50,673 bases of DNA from a virus, in the IMG/VR virus record IMGVR_UViG_3300031645_000001, positions 1 through 50,673 of that record. One strand, given 5' to 3'. The notes under the pieces were generated by a model. The model had not been told where the DNA came from. It saw only the letters and a program-made list of their open reading frames with translations, and searched no databases. The translations under genes and the position numbers were made by a program. Below, in pieces: positions 39,294 through 47,970 of this stretch (its first letter is position 1; each line of letters starts with the position of its first letter).

Positions 39294-39791
39294 TTAATCC
39301 CCTAAAAATCCTGCACTTATGCTAACATCAGGTCCACCTACAAACAACTGCCCATTAACATCACAGACGCATAAGCATTTAGAAATTTCAGCTTCATCAT
39401 ACTCACACCAAGCACCAGTTTCTGGATCTAATGTTAGAAACTCAGCTCCATTTGTTAAAACTAAGAAGTCATAAAAGTCAGCTATAGTCCAAGTAGATCC
39501 TTCAGCTGCTGTGTAGATAAGAGTTAATACACCATCTATGTATGTGTAGATGTTAACTGGTGTACAAATCAAGCACCAATTTCTAAGTTGGAAGCACTGA
39601 GGAAATGGAAAGGTGCAAGCTGGTATAGTTGATATGTCAAAGTTTTTTAATTCATCTATGTTTATCAACTTACCAGCTTCTTGAAACACTCCATTAGCTA
39701 AAGTAAGTGCTCCAATATTCTTAGGATTATGTTTAGAGTTTCTAAGACCTTTCTTTAATCCATCTTTGAATATTATAGTATATTCTCGCAT
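39294..39791 (-). CDS. Beta-propeller-like tail protein, possible N-terminal part of the nozzle
   Basis: 165 residues. The start EYTIIFKDGLKKGLRNSKHN, the PFPQCFQLRNWCLICT, YTYIDGVLTLIYTA, DFYDFLVLTNGAEFLTLDPETG and VCDVNGQLFVGG repeats look like propeller blades at the N-terminus of podovirus nozzle proteins (T7 gp12 family). It ends abruptly after GFLGD, so if a nozzle it is split from the 36214 gene. Its start overlaps the preceding gene stop by one base. Confidence 0.55.
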   Translation of the reverse strand: MREYTIIFKDGLKKGLRNSKHNPKNIGALTLANGVFQEAGKLINIDELKNFDISTIPACTFPFPQCFQLRNWCLICTPVNIYTYIDGVLTLIYTAAEGSTWTIADFYDFLVLTNGAEFLTLDPETGAWCEYDEAEISKCLCVCDVNGQLFVGGPDVSISAGFLGD

Positions 39792-40189
39792 TAGAGTTTT
39801 CCTAAATTATCATCAAAGATTTCAAGATCTAATGGGTCATTGTTAGTAACCAATTTCATATTACTAAGCTGTTCCCTAGCAATTGTAGCAGACTTCTTTA
39901 GAACTTCCTCATATGAAATTCCAGGGTTTTTACTCTCTACCTTCTCCATAACTTTAGTAACAAGCTTTCTATTATTATCTAAGTCTTTATTATCTTTATA
40001 GAAATTATCACTTAATGTTTTAAGGTAGATAGATTGCTTTGATAAGTGAGTTATAACATGAGGGATAGCCTTTAAAGCTTCCTCAACACAGAACTTAGAT
40101 ATCCTCATTAAGTAATCACAGAACTGTGAGTAGGTTAATTTAGACATCCTGTTATATTCAGCTTCCGTAATAACGTCTTCTATTTTCAT
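39791..40189 (-). CDS. Scaffold-tail paralogue
   Basis: 132 residues. LSDNFYKDNKDLDNNRKLVTKVMEKV and ISYEEVLKKSATIAREQL match the C-terminal region of the scaffold protein (LSESFYKDNKDLVKFKKVVANVFDDL, RTYGEVMADVAPEVRKRL) in order and spacing. It lacks the acidic scaffold N-terminus. It may be a second assembly factor or a duplicated capsid-interacting domain. Start overlaps the upstream frameshifted gene by TAATG. Confidence 0.65.
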   Translation of the reverse strand: MKIEDVITEAEYNRMSKLTYSQFCDYLMRISKFCVEEALKAIPHVITHLSKQSIYLKTLSDNFYKDNKDLDNNRKLVTKVMEKVESKNPGISYEEVLKKSATIAREQLSNMKLVTNNDPLDLEIFDDNLGKL

Positions 40190-40402
40190 TACTTGACTCC
40201 AAACTTTTTCTTTCTAGAGGTTAAATAAGATCCATCAGCTGCTGAGTGATGAGTTTTAATCCCACCTTTAGGAACAGGCTTAGGTGCTGGAGTTGTTGGA
40301 ACCTTTAGTTTAGCAGGTCCTAATGCATCCATTAAAGATTTATATTTTTTATTGCTCTTTTTTAATTAGTTTAGCTGCCCAAGGCAATAGTCCATCAGCC
40401 AT
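40189..40402 (-). pseudogene. Small late gene with a frameshift in a homopolymer
   Basis: ATG at 40402 with AAAGGAGG upstream gives MADGLLPWAAKLIKKEQ and then a stop. Removing one base from the run of six A (plus-strand T 40358-40363) joins it to a second frame: LIKKSNKKYKSLMDALG ... TTPAPKPVPKGGIK ... LTSRKKKFGVK, ending at 40189 with a TAATG overlap to the next gene. The joined 71-residue product is well formed, so the gene is either frameshifted in this strain, mis-assembled, or read by +1 frameshifting. Confidence 0.7.
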
Positions 40403-40422
40403 GTTAGCCTCCTTTGTTTAAT

Positions 40423-40447
40423 TGTTTGTACAAATTTCGGACGAACT
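40423..40447 (-). repeat. 25-bp palindromic element, copy 20
   Basis: Plus-strand arms TGTTTGTACAA and TCGGACGAACT. Overlaps the stop codon of the adaptor gene; followed downstream by the frameshifted gene. Confidence 0.85.
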
Positions 40448-41162
40448 AACCATCCATCTGATCAACTTCAGCAATTAGTTCCTCAACAAGATCCATTCCA
40501 AGTTGCGTCATTTCAGTTGTAATAGCATTAGTCCAGTCATTTACACCTTGTGTACTGCGATTGATTACCTCTATCTGACGCATAGTAGACATGTAAAGTA
40601 GCATAGGGTGACTATCAGACCATTTGTTAGAATCTGTGTCTAACACTAACAGTGGAGAATAGAATAAGCCACTAATTATTAAAGTTATATCAGTACTTGT
40701 AGGAACATTTATTAAAATAGCATTATAGTCATTTCCAGCTACTTCTACATATCCCATGAATTCTTCAAAGCTATCTAACGTTTCATTTGGAGGAACAGAT
40801 CTAGTAATACATGGAGAGTAGTAAAGTGGTACACCAGCTTCCATTTCAGCTGGAAGTGTTGATAAGTAGCCTTCCATTAGATCTTGAAGATTCTTTTTAG
40901 TTAACTGCCAACGGCCTTCAGTTGATGATGCAGCCCAGACTTCCTTAATAGCTCTGCAGTAAGGTAAGGTTGTATAGATATTACCAGTAGTCAATCGACT
41001 AAACTTAACAGCCCATGATTTTTGAGTTTCATCTAATCGATCAAGGAATTTAGATCCAGCATCTATAAAGTGCCCTAATCCATCATCTGAGTAGTCATCT
41101 TTGACTAAGTCAAAGCGCCCTGAAAGTTTTCTAAACATTTTTCTGAACTGTAGTAAGTTCAT
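40446..41162 (-). CDS. Head-tail adaptor (T7 gp11-like)
   Basis: 238 residues. Opens with an N-terminal helix (LLQFRKMFRKLSGRFDLV) and a conserved FIDAGSKFLDRLDETQKSW, followed by YCRAIKEVWAASSTEG and a C-terminal helical bundle (MLLYMSTMRQIEVINRSTQGV) as in adaptor/tail tubular A proteins of podoviruses. It follows the capsid gene, the usual location. It connects portal to nozzle. Confidence 0.75.
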   Translation of the reverse strand: MNLLQFRKMFRKLSGRFDLVKDDYSDDGLGHFIDAGSKFLDRLDETQKSWAVKFSRLTTGNIYTTLPYCRAIKEVWAASSTEGRWQLTKKNLQDLMEGYLSTLPAEMEAGVPLYYSPCITRSVPPNETLDSFEEFMGYVEVAGNDYNAILINVPTSTDITLIISGLFYSPLLVLDTDSNKWSDSHPMLLYMSTMRQIEVINRSTQGVNDWTNAITTEMTQLGMDLVEELIAEVDQMDG

Positions 41163-41180
41163 ATTAATACCTTTTAAATA

Positions 41181-41214
41181 AGCTGAGAGGGAGCTACATT
41201 AGTCCCTCTCAGCT
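41181..41214 (-). terminator. Hairpin between capsid and adaptor genes
   Basis: AGCTGAGAGGGA (41181-41192) and TCCCTCTCAGCT (41203-41214) pair perfectly over 12 bases with a 10-base loop. On the minus strand it is followed by TTATTT, a weak U tract. It probably attenuates transcription after the capsid gene so that capsid exceeds adaptor and tail proteins. Confidence 0.8.
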
Positions 41215-41235
41215 ATTAGTGGCCTAGGAGGTTAG

Positions 41236-42534
41236 CTAAGCAAGATTATTATCCAGGCCGACACTGTTAAGGACAGCACACTTTTGTGGCAGTCCAAATT
41301 CAAGACCGCACTCAGTAAGATATTCCTCCCAAGTGCCATCAAGTCTACGTTGTCCGTAACCTTCCGGATGCTGTTTAGCAGATGACTCACCAAAGAACTG
41401 TGTATCATCTACATAACGATAGCCCATTTCCTTAGGTTCAATGATAATTCCCATGTTGCGAGTAGTTGGGTCATAAGAGAAGAGCGGATGAGTCTTCATA
41501 TGGATAGTACCAAAAGGTGTTATCCAGGAACGAATGTCCATCCCGTAGGTCTTCTGTGCTGGTTGAAGGTTAATCTGACCACCAGTCATTGCAAGAGCAT
41601 CAATGCCGAGCAAGAAGCCAGAGCCACAGAGACAAAGTTTCTCATTAGCTCCATAGCGAAAGATCTGCTCAAGTATAGCTTTGAACCAGATTTCTCCACT
41701 AGCTGCCCATGTTTGACCTGCATAGTCTACATTAAGTGAATAGTCATCACAATTAGCAGCCGCATACTGACGGATGAAGTTAATTACACCCATAGTAGTA
41801 CGTTCAGGTTTTCCGTTATCTCCGATATTCTCAGTTCGAATACCCCAGAGGAATGCAAGTTCTATTTCCCATGAGTGCATCTCGAGCGCTTCAGATTTCA
41901 TCTTCTGGTAAGCATCCCCAGTTCGAAGACAAGTCTTGCGAGCAGTTCGAGTAATAGAAAGTGGAGTACGGAAGATCTGTGTATAATTGTAGACCTTTAC
42001 TGGATTAAGTGCAATAGCATCAGGCATCTCACCGCCCTCAGGATTGATGTTACCTATGATCTTAAAACAATCACAGTCGCTAAGGTCATGACCTCCGGCA
42101 GCACCATTAGTATCAGCTTCGAGTAAGTTAATAGCAAGAACTGTATTAACTGCTCCTCGAGTTACTCCAGTTACTTTACCAACTACAGTCATACGATAGT
42201 CAGAAGCATCTTGAAGAAGAATCTGATGCCCTTCACGAATACGATTGCCAAGCACTGTAGTAATTTGAGCATAGACTACAGTAGGGCCAGCAGCAGTGTA
42301 AGCTACACTAAGGTCAGCTAAAGTATAAATACCCTCGATGTCTCCACCTACAGCTGTTTGCTCCTGTGTCCACCAATGGAACTGAGGATCGTCAACACCT
42401 TCATTGCCGATCATTGATAGGATAGCTGTTAAAGGAGCCATACCATTAGGGTAAAGCTTCATTATTTGTTGTCTCCAGTTCAGGGGTCTTTGATCAGTGA
42501 CCCAGTCACCGTTTCCTCTCATTCCAAGAAACAT
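41236..42534 (-). CDS. Major capsid protein (DUF5309 / SU10-like)
   Basis: 432 residues. Position after the scaffold, length, and segments LNPVKVYNYTQIFRTPLSITRTA, ALEMHSWEIELAFLWGIRTEN, TTMGVINFI and WITPFGTIHMKTHPLF agree with the HK97-fold DUF5309/SU10-like capsid family. Preceded by GGAGGT and followed by a strong hairpin. Base composition is more GC-rich than adjacent genes, as expected for a highly expressed gene. Confidence 0.85.
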   Translation of the reverse strand: MFLGMRGNGDWVTDQRPLNWRQQIMKLYPNGMAPLTAILSMIGNEGVDDPQFHWWTQEQTAVGGDIEGIYTLADLSVAYTAAGPTVVYAQITTVLGNRIREGHQILLQDASDYRMTVVGKVTGVTRGAVNTVLAINLLEADTNGAAGGHDLSDCDCFKIIGNINPEGGEMPDAIALNPVKVYNYTQIFRTPLSITRTARKTCLRTGDAYQKMKSEALEMHSWEIELAFLWGIRTENIGDNGKPERTTMGVINFIRQYAAANCDDYSLNVDYAGQTWAASGEIWFKAILEQIFRYGANEKLCLCGSGFLLGIDALAMTGGQINLQPAQKTYGMDIRSWITPFGTIHMKTHPLFSYDPTTRNMGIIIEPKEMGYRYVDDTQFFGESSAKQHPEGYGQRRLDGTWEEYLTECGLEFGLPQKCAVLNSVGLDNNLA

Positions 42535-42557
42535 AATTGATTACCTCCTATTGATTA

Positions 42558-42582
42558 AGTTCGAACGATTTTTAAACGAACT
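42558..42582 (-). repeat. 25-bp palindromic element, copy 21
   Basis: Plus-strand arms AGTTCGAACGA and TTAAACGAACT. In the gap between the decoration protein and capsid genes, ahead of the capsid ribosome site. Confidence 0.8.
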
Positions 42583-42594
42583 GTTAATGTTAAA

Positions 42595-43020
42595 TTATCC
42601 AGCCTGTGTAGTTGGTGCTGAAGAAGGTGGTGCTGTAGTAGGCGGCTGAGTAGTACCAGGAGCTGGTGTAGTTAAGAAACAAGGTACAGTTGTACCAAGA
42701 GCGTGCCAATTAAGGCCGTCACTATACAACAATGCTTTATCACATTTACCATTGAATACTATGTTAGTCCAGCACTCACTATCATCAAAATCTGTGATAG
42801 TAACATACTGTGTCGCATTAGCCCCTCGACATACTAGAGAGTAAAACCTCCCCTTTGCATCAGCTACAGGTGGAAGTGTTATAGTGATAGCTCCACTATC
42901 TCTATCCGCAGTAGGACGCAAGACATAGTCCCTAGTAGTCATCTGATAATTCGCATTAGGGTTATGGTATTTATCAGGTGACTCTCTATAATGTTGCTCA
43001 TTATTTTGCTCAAGTCCCAT
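42595..43020 (-). CDS. Possible capsid decoration protein with PTT-type tail
   Basis: 141 residues. Beta-rich domain (DYVLRPTADRDSGAITITLPP, GRFYSLVCRGANATQYVTI, ALLYSDGLNWHALGTT) followed by a Thr/Pro/Ala tail from about residue 117 (TTPAPGTTQPPTTAPPSSAP). It lies between scaffold and capsid, the usual place for a decoration or head-fibre protein, and carries one of several mucin-like tracts in this genome. Confidence 0.65.
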   Translation of the reverse strand: MGLEQNNEQHYRESPDKYHNPNANYQMTTRDYVLRPTADRDSGAITITLPPVADAKGRFYSLVCRGANATQYVTITDFDDSECWTNIVFNGKCDKALLYSDGLNWHALGTTVPCFLTTPAPGTTQPPTTAPPSSAPTTQAG

Positions 43021-43046
43021 AGTTAAATTACCTCCTTATTGTTAGT

Positions 43047-43850
43047 TTATCCCATTAAGACTTTGTTCATATCATCTATCTGGGATTCGATGTTAGTTAA
43101 ATTAGGTTTATTATCAGCCTTCCCAGACTTCCCTTTCTTACGAGGAAGCTTTGGAGGGGTTCCTTTGTCTAAAACTTTTTTACTAGGTTCTGGTAATTCA
43201 AGACGTTTGCGTACTTCAGGTGCTACATCAGCCATTACTTCTCCATAGGTTCTTGTAGTGTCTTTTGCATAAAGATCGTCAAAGACATTAGCTACAACCT
43301 TTTTAAACTTTACTAAGTCTTTGTTATCTTTGTAAAAACTTTCAGATAAAGTCTGCATGTTTGTAATAGATTTTACCATCTCAGGAACTGATTGATTAAC
43401 ACTTTGACCTAATGAACCTTGTACATCAGTTACTGCTTTTTGATAGATTTTGTTTAATAACTTGTTAAATTTCTTAGGATCATCCTTTACATCATCAAAG
43501 TCAAGATCACCTATAAAATCTTGATCGTCAAAAGTTAAAGGTGCCTTAGTTGTAGGAGCTAAAGTTTTAGGTGGTTTATCTTTTTCAGCCAGCTTCCTAC
43601 GTAATTCTTCAATAGTCTGATCACGGTCGTCAGGTGCTTCAGTTGAAGGTGAATCTGTTTTAGGCTCATCAGTTGTTGGCGGATCTGTTTTTAGGTCTTC
43701 TGGAGCATCAGTTGATGGAGCTTCAGTTTTAAGATCATCAGGTGCATCTGTTGAAGGTGCAGCTGTTGGATCTGGTTCATTACCAGGATCATCAAACGTC
43801 TTATTCATCTGATCAATGTCACTTTGGATCTTCTTCAAATATTCATTCAT
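43047..43850 (-). CDS. Capsid scaffold protein
   Basis: 267 residues. Very acidic, repetitive N-terminal half with APSTDAPDDLKTE-type repeats (residues about 29-75), then helices (QTIEELRRKLAEKDK), and a C-terminal domain with FYKDNKDLVKFKKVVANV and RKRLELPEP, ending in a basic tail (KLPRKKGKSGK) that would bind capsid. Position between portal and capsid matches scaffolds of T7-like phages. Confidence 0.78.
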   Translation of the reverse strand: MNEYLKKIQSDIDQMNKTFDDPGNEPDPTAAPSTDAPDDLKTEAPSTDAPEDLKTDPPTTDEPKTDSPSTEAPDDRDQTIEELRRKLAEKDKPPKTLAPTTKAPLTFDDQDFIGDLDFDDVKDDPKKFNKLLNKIYQKAVTDVQGSLGQSVNQSVPEMVKSITNMQTLSESFYKDNKDLVKFKKVVANVFDDLYAKDTTRTYGEVMADVAPEVRKRLELPEPSKKVLDKGTPPKLPRKKGKSGKADNKPNLTNIESQIDDMNKVLMG

Positions 43851-43854
43851 TTAG

Positions 43855-44148
43855 CTAACCTCCGTCTATTGGTTTATTATCTTGCTTTTCTTCTTTCATT
43901 GATAGGAACATGTCTACTATTCCAAGAATGTAGTCGACTGCTTTCTGTCTACCATTAAGGTCTCCCATGTGAAGTAAGATAGATGCTGTTGAGGGATTTT
44001 CAGTCTCTGCATTATCTACTATTGAAAGCATCTCCATGTTAAAACCATGCTTCCAGGTTTTAAGTTCTCGTCTCATGTCAGACCAAACTATAGATTCTTT
44101 AAAGTCTTCAAGTTGGTCTTTAGTCGAATGTACTTTTATCTCTTCCAT
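43855..44148 (-). CDS. Small hypothetical head-region protein
   Basis: 97 residues, helical (LEDFKESIVWSDMRRELKTW, LNGRQKAVDYILGIVDMFLSMKEE). Not recognised. It lies between portal and scaffold with one- to four-base gaps and may be a head assembly factor; similar small proteins stand here in related phages. Confidence 0.65.
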   Translation of the reverse strand: MEEIKVHSTKDQLEDFKESIVWSDMRRELKTWKHGFNMEMLSIVDNAETENPSTASILLHMGDLNGRQKAVDYILGIVDMFLSMKEEKQDNKPIDGG

Positions 44149-44149
44149 T

Positions 44150-46102
44150 TTAAACTCCTACAGGTACCATGTTACCTTTGTCAACTTCATTCATAACTTG
44201 TTCATCAGGCATAGTTTGTCCTTGCACCTGATCCATATTACGCCGAAAGTCTTCTACATTTTTAGCTCCTAGTTGCTGTGCTATGTACATGAAGATACGA
44301 GTGGTGTCAAACTGTTGCATAAGTTCAGGTGTTGTACCTATTATCTTAAACATCTGAATCCATGCCTCAGAGAAATTCCCTCCAGGTATGGAACCATCTC
44401 GGACTATTAAGTCGTAGTTTACAGCTAAGTCATAAGGTGTTACTCGAGCATTTTTCTTCTTATTACCATATATAGATGCTAACTGTTCAGCATATCGTCC
44501 TATTAAACGTACGTAAGTTTCTTGAGACTGATACTGTTGAGTATGAACAGCAAACATAGTTCCTATATCTTGCATGTACTGCATACCTATTATCATAGCT
44601 ATTCGCTGTAAACGTGAGATTGCTGAGCCACGAGTTCCTTGAAACTCACCTTTGGTTAAGCGCTCAGGTCCACCTTGTCGTAGAGATCCTTGCATAGATT
44701 GATCAGCACCTGAGATGCGATCCATCCACTGAGTTATGTAGCCTGAGTCAGCTATATTAGCACGAGTTATGTCTTGGACTTGAAGCTGCTGGACTACTTT
44801 ATCAACTCCACGTCCCCATGCAGGGCGACGTAAGCGAATTAGTTTTCCTGGTTGAGGATCCTTAAGATCGTTAATATTAACAAGATAAGGATCAACAACC
44901 AGCATATCATTAATAGCCTTCTTGACATTGCTAATATGACTATTGAATAAGAAGTCGAGAGTATGCTGAAGTCCATAGAGTACCTCCATACGCCCTATAG
45001 GTGTTATTGAGTAGCCGTCGTACTCTGGTGAAGCTACACTTATAGGATACATTCCATGATTGTGATCAGCTCGTTCACAAGCTATGATAATGTCATCTGA
45101 GGCAAGTTCAAAGTACCACTTTTCTGGATATTCATTAGTGCCTAGTTTCCAATCCTTTGGAATTAAGTTAACATACATCTTGATAGTGTCAACTGGATTA
45201 ACTGTCTGGGTCATTGACCTATCTATGTCAATAGATCCACCATGACGCTTTTGTCTATCACTTTGGTCTAGTGCCAGAGTTGAGCGTTTATCTTTTTTAC
45301 TTTTAAGATACTTTACGTTGAATAAGTTTGAATTAGGCCTGCTTTCCTCACTTAAAATATTCATATAGTTATCGCGGTCTACCCAACCATTGAATTCACC
45401 AGATTGAATATCTGAACTTGCTACTGATGGATCAGGAAGCCACATGTAAGGGTCGATGTTAGATAAGTCATTACCTTCGAATAAGAGAGATTCAACCATA
45501 TCTGTTTGGTGAGAAGTACTTTCACCTAATTCTGACTGAGTAATTATTGAAGACTTAACAGGTTTACGACCATAAGTAGAGCGCCATCCAGGAATTGCAA
45601 TACCTACTCCATAACCTAAAGCATCACGAAGGGAAGTGTGAATGTTTAGAGGTACTTTGTTTTTAATACAGTGCATACGAATTACTAACTCCATTAACAT
45701 AGCACCCTGTGTATCGTCGTCTTCTACACCCTCATATTGGAATAGAGGGTCTTGGAAAAAGGCCATTGAAAGATAAGTTAAGAGTGCTTCTAGCATAGAG
45801 TAGGAGTAAGGAAAGACTATAGATACAGGCTTGGAAGAGTCTTTCTTTTGAAGCTTTTCTTCCTTATCTTTTAAAGGGATGTAAGCAGTAAGTGTTCTAT
45901 CTATTTCCCTCCAAGATGAGAAGCGCTTAGATATCTCCATACGAGATTCATTAGCTCGCTGCCAGATCTTAGACCGTAAAGATTTATGGAGATCTGATTC
46001 AGGCCTGAGGTCTAGACCATTAGGATAGTCATAGTCAAATGACTTTTTATTGTATATGTCGTCCTTCCAAGAGGAAGGTTCTCCTTGTACTATGTATGGC
46101 AT
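44150..46102 (-). CDS. Portal protein
   Basis: 650 residues. RSKIWQRANESRMEISKRFSSW at the start, FNSHISNVKKAINDMLVVDP, a turn rich in Pro/Arg (PGKLIRLRRPAWGRGVDK), and LQRIAMIIGMQYMQDIGTMF fit the clip-stem-wing organisation of large podovirus portals. It forms the dodecameric entry for DNA, contacting terminase, scaffold and the adaptor encoded downstream. Confidence 0.82.
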   Translation of the reverse strand: MPYIVQGEPSSWKDDIYNKKSFDYDYPNGLDLRPESDLHKSLRSKIWQRANESRMEISKRFSSWREIDRTLTAYIPLKDKEEKLQKKDSSKPVSIVFPYSYSMLEALLTYLSMAFFQDPLFQYEGVEDDDTQGAMLMELVIRMHCIKNKVPLNIHTSLRDALGYGVGIAIPGWRSTYGRKPVKSSIITQSELGESTSHQTDMVESLLFEGNDLSNIDPYMWLPDPSVASSDIQSGEFNGWVDRDNYMNILSEESRPNSNLFNVKYLKSKKDKRSTLALDQSDRQKRHGGSIDIDRSMTQTVNPVDTIKMYVNLIPKDWKLGTNEYPEKWYFELASDDIIIACERADHNHGMYPISVASPEYDGYSITPIGRMEVLYGLQHTLDFLFNSHISNVKKAINDMLVVDPYLVNINDLKDPQPGKLIRLRRPAWGRGVDKVVQQLQVQDITRANIADSGYITQWMDRISGADQSMQGSLRQGGPERLTKGEFQGTRGSAISRLQRIAMIIGMQYMQDIGTMFAVHTQQYQSQETYVRLIGRYAEQLASIYGNKKKNARVTPYDLAVNYDLIVRDGSIPGGNFSEAWIQMFKIIGTTPELMQQFDTTRIFMYIAQQLGAKNVEDFRRNMDQVQGQTMPDEQVMNEVDKGNMVPVGV

Positions 46103-46104
46103 TT

Positions 46105-46431
46105 TCAGCCTCCAGAAAAATAACTTTTAATAATTTCTATTACCTTATCAATAGCGACGTAGCTAACAGTACCAGTTCCAGCACCTACACCAAGGTCTAA
46201 CTTACGATTCCTCTTTGGTAAATTAACAGCTTTATCAACTATCTTATCACATCTATCAAATTGGTTTTTGAACCCTGCTACAGTTTTACTACACACTTTT
46301 GTTTGATCTCTTACTTCACCTTGTAAGACATTAACTACTTGAAATATCAAACTAAGTTTCTTATCTGTAGAATCTATCTCATCAAATTGCTCAGTTGATA
46401 CTTTAATTTCTAACCCATTTTCATCAGCCAT
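46105..46431 (-). CDS. Small hypothetical protein with helical centre
   Basis: 108 residues. Residues 25-75 form a helix with coiled-coil character (LSLIFQVVNVLQGEVRDQTK), followed by a Gly-rich turn (LGVGAGTGTVSY) and an amphipathic C-terminal helix. The layout vaguely recalls XhlA-like lysis proteins, but no clear membrane span is present, so the assignment is open. Confidence 0.55.
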   Translation of the reverse strand: MADENGLEIKVSTEQFDEIDSTDKKLSLIFQVVNVLQGEVRDQTKVCSKTVAGFKNQFDRCDKIVDKAVNLPKRNRKLDLGVGAGTGTVSYVAIDKVIEIIKSYFSGG

Positions 46432-46442
46432 TTATTATTCCC

Positions 46443-46467
46443 AGTTCGTCCGGAATTCGTACAATAT
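46443..46467 (-). repeat. 25-bp palindromic element, copy 22
   Basis: Plus-strand arms AGTTCGTCCGG and TCGTACAATAT. Overlaps one base of the stop codon of the next upstream gene and separates it from the 46431 gene. Confidence 0.8.
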
Positions 46468-46787
46468 TATGGAGCTGCAGTTGTAGGTACCATAGTTGTA
46501 CAGTTTAAAGCTAGTGGATTGTTTACTATAAAGCTACACCATTGGCCAGTTAATCGTACTCCAGGATCAAATACTATACCTTGATATAGCCACTCACCAA
46601 CTTGATCAAGCTCACCTAGTGTGATGTCGTAGTATATACAGTTATCGTCTGTAGCACATAATATAGCAGCCCAGCACCCAGTCGTCCCATCAGGCTTCCT
46701 ATATCTAATCTGTAATGTATCGTAACCTGATAAGTCTAAATTTGTACAATAAGTTAATCTTGGAGTATCATTAACAAAGGTTTCCAT
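46467..46787 (-). CDS. Small tail-region protein with PTT end
   Basis: 106 residues. CTNLDLSGYDTLQIRYRKPDGTTGCW and LDQVGEWLYQGIVF follow a small phage tail/baseplate-associated family (Ig-like). The last residues (CTTMVPTTAAP) begin a mucin-like tract. Overlaps the start of the next gene by 17 bases. Confidence 0.65.
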   Translation of the reverse strand: METFVNDTPRLTYCTNLDLSGYDTLQIRYRKPDGTTGCWAAILCATDDNCIYYDITLGELDQVGEWLYQGIVFDPGVRLTGQWCSFIVNNPLALNCTTMVPTTAAP

Positions 46788-47970
46788 AGCATCTTAGTTC
46801 CTTAGTTATTATTGAATGACAGATTATTTCATCAACTATTATTGAATTACAAGTTTTTATACAAACTTCTGCATCACTAATTAAAGTAGTAGGCACTAGA
46901 GTAGTTGGAGGAATAGTTGTTGGCACTACTGTTGTAGGTGCAGAAGTAGTTACTATAGATGTTGTTGGCAATTGAGTTGTAGGCGCTGTAGTAGTAGGAA
47001 CGATAGTAGTGGGTGAGATAGTAGTGGGTGCAACTGTAGTAAGTAAGACAGTAGTCGGTGCGATAGTAGTAGGTAATAAACTAGTAGGTGCAGCTGTAGT
47101 TGGTACAACTGTTGTCACAGCTAAAGTAGTAGGTGCTAGAGTTGTCGGTGCTAAACTTGTGGGCGCTAACGTAGTAGGAGCCAAGGTAGTAGGTAAGATT
47201 GTAGTAGGGACTACTGTAGTAGGAGCTAAAGTAGTCGATAAGATAGTTGTTGGAGCTAAAGTAGTTGGAACAGTAGTTGTTGGATACACTGTAGTAGATA
47301 CTGGTGTAGTAGCTACAAATACTGTAGTAGGTGCAACAGTTGTCGGATATACTGTAGTTGGAGCTAATGTAGTCAGTAATAAAGTCGTGGGTGCAAGTGT
47401 CGTAGGTGCTAAGGTCGTTGGAGCAAGACTGGTTGGAGTTACAGTAGTTGGAGTCAGAGTAGTTGGAGCTAAGCTTGTCGGCGCAGCTGTGGTAGGTGCT
47501 GCAGTAGTCGTAGGTATTGGAGTAGTAGCTACTAGAGATGTAGTAGGTGAAATAGTTGTGTAGATAGGTGTAGTTGGAACAGGTGTCGTTGCAGGTGCTA
47601 TCGTAGTAGGCGTCACCGTTGTTGGTGCTAAGGTGGTAGGCGATAGTGAAGTGGGAGCTAAAGTGGTTGGAGTTGTGGTTGTAGGAACAGCTGTCGTTAC
47701 AAAATCAGCAACCACATCTTGAACTTCAATAATTGGAGCTGAAGTTGTGGGTGCCAAAGTAGTAGATGCTATAGTTGTAGGTGCTACTGTTGTAGAAGGT
47801 GATGTAGTAGGAGACTCAGCGTCTCTCAAAACCTCGATACATGCTTGTATGATATTGACAGAGGGATCGCCAGCCCTGAGTACCTCGACACAAGCTTGAG
47901 TGATATTGACAGAGGGATCGCCAGCCCTGAGTACCTCGACACAAGCTTGAGTGATTTTAATATCTGTCAC
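46771..47970 (-). CDS. Mucin-like PTT-repeat virion protein
   Basis: 399 residues. The start has three copies of a 17-residue unit ITQACVEVLRAGDPSVN (DNA period 51 bases, nearly identical), a motif known in phage fibre attachment proteins. Residues about 53-370 are an almost pure tract of (A/V/S)PTT(L/V/I/S) repeats of five residues, and the end is Cys-rich (CIKTCNS, ICHSII, CYGNLC). Codons within the repeats are diverse, so the protein repeat is what is selected. Likely a long flexible virion projection, potentially heavily O-glycosylated. Confidence 0.75.
   Translation of the reverse strand: MTDIKITQACVEVLRAGDPSVNITQACVEVLRAGDPSVNIIQACIEVLRDAESPTTSPSTTVAPTTIASTTLAPTTSAPIIEVQDVVADFVTTAVPTTTTPTTLAPTSLSPTTLAPTTVTPTTIAPATTPVPTTPIYTTISPTTSLVATTPIPTTTAAPTTAAPTSLAPTTLTPTTVTPTSLAPTTLAPTTLAPTTLLLTTLAPTTVYPTTVAPTTVFVATTPVSTTVYPTTTVPTTLAPTTILSTTLAPTTVVPTTILPTTLAPTTLAPTSLAPTTLAPTTLAVTTVVPTTAAPTSLLPTTIAPTTVLLTTVAPTTISPTTIVPTTTAPTTQLPTTSIVTTSAPTTVVPTTIPPTTLVPTTLISDAEVCIKTCNSIIVDEIICHSIITKELRCYGNLC
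47851..47955 (-). repeat. 51-bp tandem repeat in the fibre gene
   Basis: The sequence beginning GATATTGACAGAGGGATCG is repeated at a 51-base interval (47851 and 47902) and extends partly into a third, diverged unit. It encodes the 17-residue repeat above and is much more conserved than the PTT tract beside it, indicating recent duplication. Confidence 0.85.

Noticed and set aside
47009-47563. Plus-strand open frames of VVGA repeats (also 49464-49712 and 50421-50612)
   Set aside because: They are exact antisense shadows of the PTT-repeat tracts; 15-base periodicity leaves the other strand open. No ribosome site and wrong direction for the operon.
46900-47760. Diversity-generating retroelement variable region
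   Set aside because: No reverse transcriptase or template repeat was found; variation among repeat units is mostly synonymous and not adenine-targeted.
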